Positions 1 through 7,374 of a DNA stretch of 10,458 nt are shown here, one piece after another. Under the pieces are notes generated by a model. It made no database searches, was not told the DNA's origin, and worked only from the letters and a program-made list of their open reading frames with translations. Both the position numbers and the translations under genes were made by a program. This DNA is from CAYHZL01 sp964361075 (GTDB taxonomy: Bacteria; Bacteroidota; Ignavibacteria; UBA10030; UBA8401), in the NCBI GenBank assembly GCA_964361075.1, contig CAYHZL010000126.1, positions 1-10,458 of the forward strand, written 5' to 3'. Within the stretch, counting starts at the first letter, position 1, and each line of letters opens with the position of its first letter.

Positions 1-42
1 AAACTACAAATAAAATTAACCACCAAAAAAGAGAGCCTGATT

Positions 43-957
43 ATGAAACCAATATATATTCTGTTTTTACTTTTTACATCACTGACAGTTCTTGACGCCC
101 AACAAAAAACACCAACTGATTCGATTGCAACCTATCCTTTGCAAGTTGGTAATGTTTGGCAGTACTATACCTATGATTATTTAAATGGTGTATATACGTG
201 GGTCTATGGTTGGACTGAAAAAATTACAAGTGACTCAACGCTGCCAAATGGCGCCCGATACTATAAAGTTGCAACTGATCGTAAATTTAGAACAGAATAT
301 TTTATACGTCAAAAAGATAATAGCGTTTTCTATCTATCTAAAAGTGGCAGGGATAGTCTTGTCTATGATTTTTCAAAAAAAGTAGGAGACACAATTTTTA
401 TCTCCATTGGTGGTTATAAAAATTATGATACTTCTTACTGGAAGATCATTCAAATGTTTAACAGTAATATTTATGGTCAAAAAGTAAAAACATGGGTGTA
501 TTTTTATGGAGAAAATAGATCATCATATTACTTAATAAAAGAGTTAACTGGTAATTTTGGTATAACTACTGAACGATCTGAACCAGGTAATGAATGGTTT
601 TTGCGGGGAGCAATAATAAACGGTGTGAAATATGGAACAATTACATCTGTAGAAGATGACCATCCTGATTTACAACCGAAAAGTTTTGAACTCTTTCCAA
701 ACTATCCCAATCCATTTAACGCGAGTACAACAATTTCATTTTACATACAAACGGAACAAAATATAAATATTTCGATTTATGATTTGCTTGGTAGAAAAGT
801 TGCTTCATTGTTACACAATAGGGTGCCATCAGGTATGCATAAAATCTATTGGGATGGAAAAAACGATCAAGGCAGCGAACAATCGAGCGGGGTTTATTTT
901 TTCCGTATGCAAAGCGAAGCAGGTTTTAAGCAAATGAAGATGCTGATGGTAAAATGA
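43..957 (+). CDS. Secreted protein of unknown function with C-terminal T9SS sorting domain
   Basis: Complete 304-residue protein. Residues 1-19 look like a Sec signal peptide: a lysine, a hydrophobic run, then a likely cut after the DA before QQ. The mature part opens with YPLQVGNVWQY (31-41), a start I recall from many secreted Ignavibacteria-type proteins, followed by a Tyr/Trp-rich, probably beta-strand body with no catalytic motif I recognise. Residues 214-304 form a T9SS type A sorting domain: FPNYPNPFN opening, ISIYDLLGRKV strand, SSGVYFFRM ending and a basic last stretch. By family knowledge this domain guides passage through the outer membrane to the surface or medium. No strong ribosome site precedes the ATG; only GAGAG lies about 9 bases upstream. 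The M6-like peptidase gene starts 27 bases downstream in the same direction, so the two are probably co-transcribed. The role of the body is unknown. Confidence 0.9.
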   Translation: MKPIYILFLLFTSLTVLDAQQKTPTDSIATYPLQVGNVWQYYTYDYLNGVYTWVYGWTEKITSDSTLPNGARYYKVATDRKFRTEYFIRQKDNSVFYLSKSGRDSLVYDFSKKVGDTIFISIGGYKNYDTSYWKIIQMFNSNIYGQKVKTWVYFYGENRSSYYLIKELTGNFGITTERSEPGNEWFLRGAIINGVKYGTITSVEDDHPDLQPKSFELFPNYPNPFNASTTISFYIQTEQNINISIYDLLGRKVASLLHNRVPSGMHKIYWDGKNDQGSEQSSGVYFFRMQSEAGFKQMKMLMVK

Positions 958-984
958 CTCAATCACATAACTGTAGGAGAAAAT

Positions 985-3900
985 ATGAAAAATAAAACTT
1001 TAGTATTCGTTGCAGTATATCTTTTAATCTTAACGTTAGGATTTGCAGCCCAAGATTGCCCGGTAACTGGAATTTCAACCTCAAAGCAATACATCAATGC
1101 TACGGTCGATCTCCAAATTTTGTTAGTTCAGTTTTCAGATGTACCATGTAAAACGCAAGGACGTCCTCGTATCCCAAAATACTCTAAAACAAATTTTGAA
1201 GAAATGCTCGGCTCTGATGGTATTTATGTTTCTCCAGTACGATACTCACCGGATGGAGATGCCGTGTATGGAAGCATGAACGATTATTTCCGAAAAATGT
1301 CGAGCGGCAATGTTACCATAAATGCTGCATTAATAAATAATCTCGATGTCGATTTAGGTTATCCTATATGGGTTACATTACCAAACACAAAAAATTACTA
1401 TACAACACAATCATTACTGAATTTTGTTGACGCAGTAAAATTAGCAGCAGGTCAACAAGGTGTTTCCGTGGGTGGTTTAGGTGACTACAATAAGCTTGCA
1501 ATTATTTATGCTGGGAATACATACTATATTGAATCATTAAATCCAGCAGCAAATCGCGAATGGGATGGGTCAAGTACAACGTATGTTATGAGTGAATTAG
1601 AGGATGCGCCTTTTGATCAAGAACATAGTGGAGCAAAATTTTCTAGAATAGGGATACATTGCCATGAATTTGCACATACATTAGGTATTGGTCACACTAG
1701 TGGTAGTAGAGCTGATTTGATGCAAGCTGGTCCTGTGAATGGAAATTACGCGGCACCAGCGCCGTTAAATCCAATGTGGAGGTTGAAAAAAGGATGGATA
1801 CCGCCGGCCATACTAATTACTGGGCAGTCACCACGGGATGCCTATTATTCTTTAACAGTTCCCCAGGTTTTTCAAATTGACGGAAATGTTCCGGGAGAAT
1901 ATTTTTATGTTGAGAACCGCCGCTTTAATCAATCCATGTATATTGGTACAACGCTCGTTCCAGATTATAACAATGCTGCATTTATGCCGATAGGGGGTCC
2001 GCATGGTTTAATCACTCAAGGTATTCTTGTGTGGCGTGTAAAATATGGTCCATACGAAGTTGGTGATAACGGTTTGATTTATGCCAGTGGAAGATTCGGA
2101 GCAACCTACCCTGAAAACACACCTTCCGAAACTGATGATGGAGTTCCATTTCCTGGTGTTTCAAATACAAGAGTGCTTTCTCCGTGGTCTGATTCACGTG
2201 ATCCATTCGGGGTTCCTTCTGGTTCACCGAATAATATTTTTGTTCCTAATACAAAATCCAGCACCAATGTAGGAATGGAAGTGATTAGCGAAAATGCAAC
2301 TGCCGGTTATTTTACACTCCAATTATACCAAACAGATCCGCCGAACCTTGCGAAGAATAACCAGTCGAATTCACAGTCGGTAATTGCAAATAATAATCAG
2401 AGAAAACTATACCGCGAATCTTCTGGTAAATTACACGAAGTATTGGAGAATGGCGGAGAAATATTTTACCGTAATTCTGTAGACAATGGGGCAAACTGGA
2501 GTATTCCAAATCTTCTTAGTGTTAATGCAGGATTGAATAGTTCAGCATGTATTACTATGGCAGGTGGCACAACCATTGTTGCATGGCAGCAGACAACCGG
2601 CTCGAATTACAATGTTGCCGTTAAACAAAGCACCGATGGAGGCGATACATGGAATGCACTTCCCACATTTATTCAAACAAATTTTTCTTGCGCCTCTCCG
2701 GGTCCGCTTCCTTCAATTTCAGGTTACTCGTCGGGTTTCACGCTTCTTGTGTATAGAACATCAGCAGGTATGATGTATGCGAATTCATCAAACGGCGGTG
2801 GCTCATGGAGTGCTGTTGCTTCAATGCCTGGGTCAACTGCAAATTGGAATAGTCCATCCACTGCAAACAATACAACCTATTGGAATTCTGTTCAGGGTAA
2901 TCTTGCTTATGCAACTGATATTCAAAGCCCACAAATCATGTACAACTTTTTCGACGGGAGTTGGTCAAGCGCATACAATCTTACAAGTGGTTTGCCAGGC
3001 AACTATGTTAATCATGCTAATCCTAATTTAGCAGTAGCGCCGGAATTCTACATTAAATCAGTTCATGTCGTTTGGGATGCATTTGATTATTATAACTATA
3101 CCAGAGTAATTATTCACAAGAAAGGAAGTTTTCGTTATTTCGGAACAGATTATTCCGTTTTCCGATACCAGGATCAGAACCTACCGTCAATTACAGGTTT
3201 AAGTTCGGACCATGCGAGCCTTGTATTCCAAAACCTGAATGGAGGAGCATTTTGGAAGGCATATTATAATGGTTCAATATGGGGCAATCAAACCTTTGTT
3301 GGCGCAGGGTTCAACCCTCAACTCTCTGTAGGATCAGGTGAGGCGAAGTATTTATGGACGACGGGTAGTGCTTCGCCGTACACGGTCAATCTAAGCACAG
3401 AAACACTCAGTAAAAACGAGCAGCCGGAGGTAACATACTACAGAGAATTGAATCTTATAGATCCGAAAACCGGTTCGTCACTCACAACGACGATGTATGC
3501 GCCGACGTTCATTTATTCAGATAACAGAAAAATTCAAAAAGGGTTTCAACCTCCTATAGCCGATTCGATTTCAAAAGATCAGGACTCTTTATCTCGAAGC
3601 GGTGAAACAGAATTTTTTGATATGACGCCGGATGTTGATTCTGTACTCATCAAGTTTGGAACTAATGGAAAAAATCCTGAAAACATATTGAAGAATAAAG
3701 GTGGAGATTTTTCTATTGAGATTGTAGACGGAACCACAAAAAAATCTCTTGGAACACTCGGAAAGTTCTCTATACCAGTTACATACGCCGGAGGAAAAAA
3801 GGTGTATATCGTAAAAATCTCAAAGGGTATGCTTGAATTTGTGAAAGATAAAAAATCTTTGTTCATAAAGCCCGTCTTAAGCAATGTCAGGAACGATAAA

Positions 3901-4260
3901 CGCTTATTGATGTCCGTAGGGCACGTATATACAACTGCGTCTAACGATACCGTGGAAGAACTATCGTCTCCATTGGCATTGAATCCGCCGGTTCCCGAAC
4001 AATTTGGCTTTGCGCAGAATTATCCCAACCCGTTCAACCCTGCAACAACAATCAGTTATGCGTTGCCGCAAGCAGGGAATGTTACATTGAAAGTGTACGA
4101 TGCACTTGGCAGAGAAGTTATAACACTTGTGAACGAATACAAAAAAGCCGGTCGGTATGAAGTACAATTCGATGCAAGCAAACTTTCTTCGGGTGTGTAC
4201 TTCTACAAATTACAATCGGGTAAATTTAACGAAGTAAAGAAAATGCAATTAGTGAAGTAA
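985..4260 (+). CDS. Secreted M6-like zinc metallopeptidase with Asp-box region and T9SS sorting domain
   Basis: Complete 1091-residue protein. The start is fixed by an AGGAG at 975-979, five bases before the ATG, and by a signal peptide at residues 1-22. Residues ~40-450 resemble the M6 (immune inhibitor A-like) metallopeptidase domain: an early LLVQFSD strand, a YFRKMSSGN segment (101-109), and the zinc site HEFAHTLGIGH with H227, E228 and H231. ADLMQAG (243-249) fits the Met-turn. The third zinc ligand appears to be H237, giving the metzincin pattern HExxHxxGxxH. Residues ~470-830 carry three Asp-box motifs, SVDNGANW (498-505), STDGGDTW (549-556) and SSNGGGSW (601-608), about 52 residues apart, suggesting a sialidase-like beta-propeller that may bind glycan or protein. 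Residues ~850-1000 are unassigned. Residues 1007-1091 are a T9SS type A domain (NYPNPFNPATTISY to SSGVYFYKL). It probably acts as an extracellular protease; the substrate is unknown. Confidence 0.9.
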   Translation: MKNKTLVFVAVYLLILTLGFAAQDCPVTGISTSKQYINATVDLQILLVQFSDVPCKTQGRPRIPKYSKTNFEEMLGSDGIYVSPVRYSPDGDAVYGSMNDYFRKMSSGNVTINAALINNLDVDLGYPIWVTLPNTKNYYTTQSLLNFVDAVKLAAGQQGVSVGGLGDYNKLAIIYAGNTYYIESLNPAANREWDGSSTTYVMSELEDAPFDQEHSGAKFSRIGIHCHEFAHTLGIGHTSGSRADLMQAGPVNGNYAAPAPLNPMWRLKKGWIPPAILITGQSPRDAYYSLTVPQVFQIDGNVPGEYFYVENRRFNQSMYIGTTLVPDYNNAAFMPIGGPHGLITQGILVWRVKYGPYEVGDNGLIYASGRFGATYPENTPSETDDGVPFPGVSNTRVLSPWSDSRDPFGVPSGSPNNIFVPNTKSSTNVGMEVISENATAGYFTLQLYQTDPPNLAKNNQSNSQSVIANNNQRKLYRESSGKLHEVLENGGEIFYRNSVDNGANWSIPNLLSVNAGLNSSACITMAGGTTIVAWQQTTGSNYNVAVKQSTDGGDTWNALPTFIQTNFSCASPGPLPSISGYSSGFTLLVYRTSAGMMYANSSNGGGSWSAVASMPGSTANWNSPSTANNTTYWNSVQGNLAYATDIQSPQIMYNFFDGSWSSAYNLTSGLPGNYVNHANPNLAVAPEFYIKSVHVVWDAFDYYNYTRVIIHKKGSFRYFGTDYSVFRYQDQNLPSITGLSSDHASLVFQNLNGGAFWKAYYNGSIWGNQTFVGAGFNPQLSVGSGEAKYLWTTGSASPYTVNLSTETLSKNEQPEVTYYRELNLIDPKTGSSLTTTMYAPTFIYSDNRKIQKGFQPPIADSISKDQDSLSRSGETEFFDMTPDVDSVLIKFGTNGKNPENILKNKGGDFSIEIVDGTTKKSLGTLGKFSIPVTYAGGKKVYIVKISKGMLEFVKDKKSLFIKPVLSNVRNDKRLLMSVGHVYTTASNDTVEELSSPLALNPPVPEQFGFAQNYPNPFNPATTISYALPQAGNVTLKVYDALGREVITLVNEYKKAGRYEVQFDASKLSSGVYFYKLQSGKFNEVKKMQLVK

Positions 4261-4266
4261 TATAAC

Positions 4267-4363
4267 TGTAGGCGCGGATGTTTTCTTGTACCGTAACAGA
4301 AGAAGATGGAGTCCACCTTTAAGGTGGGCTCCATCTTAAAACAAACAGGCAACCGTTCCTACA
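4267..4363. repeat. Nested inverted repeat with palindrome copy 1, between the peptidase and the 158-residue gene
   Basis: The inner palindrome spans 4303-4337. Left arm AAGATGGAGTCCACCTT and right arm AAGGTGGGCTCCATCTT pair over 17 positions with one G-U and a tiny nominal loop. It is enclosed by an outer pair, TGTAGGCGCGG (4267-4277) and CCGTTCCTACA (4353-4363), matching at 9 of 11 positions. No T-run follows on either strand, so it is not a standard intrinsic terminator. A second copy of the inner palindrome lies at 4944-4978. The rest of the spacer up to the next gene is a G-poor, A/C-rich leader. Confidence 0.75.
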
Positions 4364-4408
4364 AAAACACAATTCACAAACCACACAAACAAAACAGGAG
4401 AAAAAACC

Positions 4409-4885
4409 ATGTTACCAAACCGAGTAAGCGCAATACTTTCACAAACAGATTACGATGCAATTATGACCGCCATTGATACCATCAATGCAAAATTACCATT
4501 TCTCTTAAATATTAATCAGGATGATTTACAAACGGTACTACGCCTTGGCGATAAGAGCCGTTCATTTGTTGAGAAAGCGATGGAAGTAGCAACACAGAAT
4601 CAAGGATTTCTTCCGCGCGATTTTGATGTAGAAGAAATGCGGAAAGATATAAATTTATTTGAATCGTTGTTCGCAGTGCGCCAAGCATTAATGAAACTTT
4701 CGGAAAATGTAGATAACACGTACACCGTTGTTGGCAGTGAAGCATACTTGGCGGCGTTGATTGTGTATAATTACGCAAAGTCGAGTGCGGTTGGTACGGC
4801 GGGATTAGACGGTACTATTGACGAACTCGGAAAACGTTTTGCACGCAAAGCAAAGACGGCGAAGCAAACCCCTCCGAATAATTAA
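4409..4885 (+). CDS. Conserved-looking hypothetical protein, 158 residues
   Basis: Complete gene with a strong AGGAG at 4396-4400, eight bases before the ATG. No signal peptide or membrane segment is seen, so it is probably cytoplasmic and largely helical. It opens with MLPNRVSAILSQTDYDAIM, followed by LPFLLNI and a GDKSRSFVEKAMEVATQN segment. Next are LPRDFDVEEMRKDINLFE and VGSEAYLAALIVYNYAKSS, and it ends in a GLDGTIDELGKRFARKAK basic tail. From memory this pattern matches a small family of unknown function found in Bacteroidota/Chlorobi and other phyla; I cannot name a domain. No metal-binding cysteines or catalytic motif are visible. It stands alone: 148 bases after the peptidase gene and 662 before the helicase gene, bracketed by two copies of one palindrome (4303-4337 and 4944-4978). 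Function unknown. Confidence 0.85.
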   Translation: MLPNRVSAILSQTDYDAIMTAIDTINAKLPFLLNINQDDLQTVLRLGDKSRSFVEKAMEVATQNQGFLPRDFDVEEMRKDINLFESLFAVRQALMKLSENVDNTYTVVGSEAYLAALIVYNYAKSSAVGTAGLDGTIDELGKRFARKAKTAKQTPPNN

Positions 4886-4898
4886 TTGTTCCTTTCAC

Positions 4899-4928
4899 CT
4901 CGTTCCCAACGTGGACGTTGGGAACGAG
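4899..4928. repeat. GTTCCCAACG-type palindrome
   Basis: Left arm CTCGTTCCCAACGT (4899-4912) is the exact reverse complement of right arm ACGTTGGGAACGAG (4915-4928), with two bases between. It starts 13 bases after the stop of the 158-residue gene. The core resembles widely dispersed GTTCCCA-type palindromes I recall from many unrelated bacterial genomes, but this cannot be checked here. No T-run follows, so it may shape the transcript's 3' end without being a classical terminator. Confidence 0.75.
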
Positions 4929-4943
4929 AAGCTACTATCTTCA

Positions 4944-4978
4944 AAGATGGACTCCACCTGTGAGGTGGAGTCCATCTT
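4944..4978. repeat. Palindrome copy 2, downstream of the 158-residue gene
   Basis: Left arm AAGATGGACTCCACCT (4944-4959) pairs perfectly with AGGTGGAGTCCATCTT (4963-4978) around a GTG loop. It is the same element as 4303-4337. At arm position 9 copy 1 has a G-C pair and this copy a C-G pair; at position 10 copy 1 has T-G and this copy T-A. Pairing is therefore kept while sequence changes. It lies 15 bases after the GTTCCC palindrome and has no following T-run. Confidence 0.8.
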
Positions 4979-5463
4979 ACTTCACGTTCCTACCATCACC
5001 ATTGCATCTCGCCGCCATCTCCGATGAGCCTCCAAACATCAACATTGTGCCACCGCACCATGAACGATGAAGTTCCAACCATCAATCGAGAGGCAGCCAA
5101 CCATAAAACGTCGCACTTTGTACTTCAACATTGAAGGTTAGCAACATAAACTGCAAGGCTTTTTTCATCGAATGAGATGTTCAAGAAGATAAATGTTGAT
5201 GGTATGCAATATCTCGGTCAACGAAAAAAACATGAATGATGATGTTAGCAGGATCAAATCCACTCTGTATTACACTCACAATAGGTTTTCTCAAATCTTT
5301 TCATTATATTATAACAGTTGCAAAAGGTGCAACGCACCGCATCCGATCCGCTGAACACAGCACATTTCGGAAGCGGACATTTGAGATTCGCTTTTAGAAG
5401 TGTGATAGTGCCGTAACGTTGTAACTCCAAACTACTCCACCTACGAAAATCTACCGAACGCAT
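4979..5463. other. Long spacer without a recognised gene
   Basis: No convincing protein gene or known RNA was recognised here apart from the weak minus-strand candidate listed separately. The only extra pairing I noticed is a distant 10-base inverted match, CATCAACATT (5037-5046) with AATGTTGATG (5192-5201), which could be chance. The stretch has many stops in all frames and may hold a decayed gene, an untranslated leader of the helicase gene or an unknown RNA. Confidence 0.5.
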
Positions 5464-5469
5464 TTCCAA
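5254..5469 (-). CDS. Doubtful small Cys-rich protein, possibly zinc-ribbon-like
   Basis: This 71-codon open frame starts at TTG, or at ATG two codons later (5463). Its cysteines are spaced like a zinc ribbon: KCPLPKC (C31, C36), then RCTFCNC (C47, C50, C52), then CEC (C64, C66). It fills part of an otherwise gene-free spacer and would be divergent from the helicase gene. Against it, there is no ribosome binding site upstream, the first 25 residues look random, and the length is close to what chance gives. If real it could be a small regulator or a relic of a zinc-ribbon domain. I rate it more likely not a gene than a gene. Confidence 0.2.
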   Translation of the reverse strand: MEMRSVDFRRWSSLELQRYGTITLLKANLKCPLPKCAVFSGSDAVRCTFCNCYNIMKRFEKTYCECNTEWI

Positions 5470-5510
5470 AAAAATGGTCTATCCATTTTTGGAACTCTGA
5501 TGCTTTTTTT
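5464..5510 (+). promoter_or_regulatory. Hairpin and T-run in the leader of the helicase gene
   Basis: TTCC plus an A-run plus TGG (5464-5477) pairs with CCATTTTTGGAA (5483-5494). This gives about 12 pairs with two bulged A's and a five-base loop. Seven T's follow at 5504-5510, nine bases beyond the stem and 37 before the helicase ATG. It could be a weak terminator or attenuator. A TATTAT about 18 bases before the start codon (near 5529) could be a -10 element, but no clear partner box is seen. DEAD-box helicase genes often have regulated leaders; a link here is inference. Confidence 0.25.
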
Positions 5511-5547
5511 CTGCGTATCTCCATATTTATTATAGAAAGTTTTTACA

Positions 5548-7353
5548 ATGGCTTTTTCCCAACTTGGTCTTTCAGACCAGCTTGTGCAAGGTATTCTTGC
5601 AACAGGTTACACCGCACCGACTGAAATTCAATCGCGTGCCATTCCTTCTGCGTTGGCAGGCAAGGATATCATCGGCTGTGCGCAAACGGGCACAGGCAAA
5701 ACAGCGGCATTCGTACTGCCGATACTCAATCGTCTTTCAAATTCGGAAGGCTTTCAAAAAACACACAACGTAAAAGCGCTTGTGCTTACACCAACACGCG
5801 AACTTGCGCAACAGATCGAAGATTCCGTAACAAACTACGGACGCTTCATGAAGTTGAATACGCTTTCAATTTACGGCGGCGTTGATATTCAGAAACAATT
5901 AAAATCTTTAAAGCGTGGTGTTGATATTGTGATCGCAACACCGGGACGTTTGCTCGATCATATCAGTCGCAGAAGTATTACTCTTTCTCACGTAGAATTT
6001 TTGGTGCTGGATGAAGCGGATAGAATGTTTGATATGGGATTTATCAACGACGTGAAAAAAATTATTGCACAAATTCCGGCGCAACGACAGACGCTTCTTT
6101 TTTCGGCAACCATGTCGAAAGAAATTCGCGCGCTTGTTGCCAGCATTCAGAAAAATCCTGAACTGATTGAAGTGGGCGAACGCCACGACCCTGCTTCTTC
6201 CATTAAACAATATTTTTATACAGTGCCGCAGCCGTTAAAAACAAATTTACTGATTCACATTCTTGAAACGGCAGAGATGGACTGCGTGTTGGTTTTTTCG
6301 CGCACAAAGCATGGTGCCGATAAAATTGCGCATCGTTTGGAACGCAGCGGAATTAAATCTATCGCTATCCATTCCAATCGCACGCAGGCACAACGGCAAC
6401 GCGCCCTGGCGGGATTTAAACAAGGGAATTACAAAGTGTTGGTTGCAACCGATATTGCCGCGCGCGGTATTGACGTGGAAGGAATTTCGCACGTGATCAA
6501 TTTTGATGTGCCGACGTATGCAGAAGATTACATTCACCGCATCGGACGTACCGGACGCGCTTCAGCGACAGGCGATGCGTTAACATTTGTTGCGAATGAA
6601 GAACGAAAACATTTCAAGAGCATAGAACACTTTACCGGCAAACGATTTGAACTTCAAAAATATTCGACGTTTGATTACACGGCAAAACCTGTTGTGTCTC
6701 ACGCGGATCATTCAGAAGAAAAAAGAGATTTCCGCAAAGAAGGATATCGAAATAGAAATTCTCATTCTGAAAAACCGCGCGGTGAAAGATCATTCCGCGG
6801 ACGTGATGAAAGATCTTCGGGCGCTCGTCCTGAAAGACCATTCCGAGATCGTGCTGTAAAACCTGCGACCGATCGTTATGGAAGTCCGCTGCCAAGAAAT
6901 GATGAGCGATCATCGAATCGTCCTGCACGACCATTTCGCGGACGTGATGAACGCTCTTCAGGCGGTCGTCCACCGTTTCGTGATCGTACTGAAAAACCTG
7001 CAACTGATCGTTATGGAAGTCCGTTACCGAAAAGTGACGAGCGGTCATCGAGTCGCCCTGAGCGACCATTTCGTGGGCGTGATGAAAGAACTTCGGGCAG
7101 TCGTCCGGAACGAACATTTCGCGGTCGCGATGAAAGCACTTCAGGAAATCATCAGGGAAAACCTTCGTTTGGTCGAGATGAAAAACGTCCGTACGGAAGT
7201 GCCGGCAAAAGTGAAAAACCTGTTCGTCGCAGACACGCCGATGGCGTGGCTGAAAATGATTCACAGAAAAATTCAGTAACGCCTGGCCGTCCGACCGATT
7301 GGCGCAACCTGATGAGTGAAATTAATAAGAAGCGGAAGAAGAAGGAAGATTAA
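5548..7353 (+). CDS. rhlE: ATP-dependent DEAD-box RNA helicase, RhlE-like, with repetitive RGD/S-rich tail
   Basis: Complete 601-residue protein with the full two-domain helicase core (about 1-370). Visible motifs: Q motif (F3 and PTEIQ 24-28), motif I AQTGTGKT (45-52), Ia PTRELA (82-87), GG (110-111), Ib TPGR (131-134), II DEAD (155-158), III SAT (186-188), IV VLVFSRT (247-253), V VATDIAARGIDV (299-310) and VI HRIGRTGRA (330-338). It should unwind short RNA duplexes with ATP in the cytoplasm, typically in ribosome assembly, RNA decay or cold adaptation. Overall likeness is to the RhlE group. The tail (about 390-601) is basic and disordered-looking, with repeated FRGRDERSSG and KPATDRYGSPLP blocks, and ends in a Lys-rich KKRKKKED; such tails usually bind RNA. 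Only a weak GAAAG precedes the ATG. It stands alone and ends towards a terminator at 7527-7565. The exact gene symbol is a best guess. Confidence 0.95.
   Translation: MAFSQLGLSDQLVQGILATGYTAPTEIQSRAIPSALAGKDIIGCAQTGTGKTAAFVLPILNRLSNSEGFQKTHNVKALVLTPTRELAQQIEDSVTNYGRFMKLNTLSIYGGVDIQKQLKSLKRGVDIVIATPGRLLDHISRRSITLSHVEFLVLDEADRMFDMGFINDVKKIIAQIPAQRQTLLFSATMSKEIRALVASIQKNPELIEVGERHDPASSIKQYFYTVPQPLKTNLLIHILETAEMDCVLVFSRTKHGADKIAHRLERSGIKSIAIHSNRTQAQRQRALAGFKQGNYKVLVATDIAARGIDVEGISHVINFDVPTYAEDYIHRIGRTGRASATGDALTFVANEERKHFKSIEHFTGKRFELQKYSTFDYTAKPVVSHADHSEEKRDFRKEGYRNRNSHSEKPRGERSFRGRDERSSGARPERPFRDRAVKPATDRYGSPLPRNDERSSNRPARPFRGRDERSSGGRPPFRDRTEKPATDRYGSPLPKSDERSSSRPERPFRGRDERTSGSRPERTFRGRDESTSGNHQGKPSFGRDEKRPYGSAGKSEKPVRRRHADGVAENDSQKNSVTPGRPTDWRNLMSEINKKRKKKED
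6787..7182 (+). repeat. Tandem repeats inside the helicase tail
   Basis: Unit 1 (6787-6927, 47 codons) and unit 2 (6928-7062, 45 codons) each encode an FRGRDERSSG block, an FRDR block, KPATDRYGSPLP and DERSS. A third, diverged partial unit follows from 7063 to about 7182 with FRGRDERTSG and FRGRDESTSG but no KPATDRYGSPLP. Many differences between units 1 and 2 are synonymous (for example CTG/TTA Leu, GAT/GAC, CGA/CGG), so the duplication is not recent and the protein pattern seems to be maintained. Confidence 0.85.
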
Positions 7354-7374
7354 AGTATTCCGTTAGAAGCTATT

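Noticed and set aside
967..977. 11-base match ATAACTGTAGG after both T9SS-tailed genes (967-977 and 4262-4272)
   Set aside because: The match is short. The first copy overlaps the ribosome site of the peptidase gene and the second is part of the outer arm of the 4267-4363 repeat; probably coincidence.
4303..4337. Intrinsic terminator of the peptidase operon
   Set aside because: The stem is strong but is followed by A-rich sequence rather than a T-run, so it is listed as a repeat.
4303..4978. CRISPR-like array from the repeated palindromes
   Set aside because: Only two copies exist, they are over 600 bases apart, and a protein gene lies between them; there are no spacers or cas genes.
5037..5201. 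Structured RNA suggested by a 10-base inverted match across 165 bases
   Set aside because: A single short match at that distance is expected by chance, and no known RNA family features are visible.
6632..7264. 210-codon minus-strand open frame opposite the helicase tail, and a 133-codon plus-strand frame at 6878-7279
   Set aside because: Both mirror the biased, repetitive codons of the helicase tail. Their products are His/Phe/Asp-rich repeats with no known domain, and the helicase frame has all motifs and continues through them.
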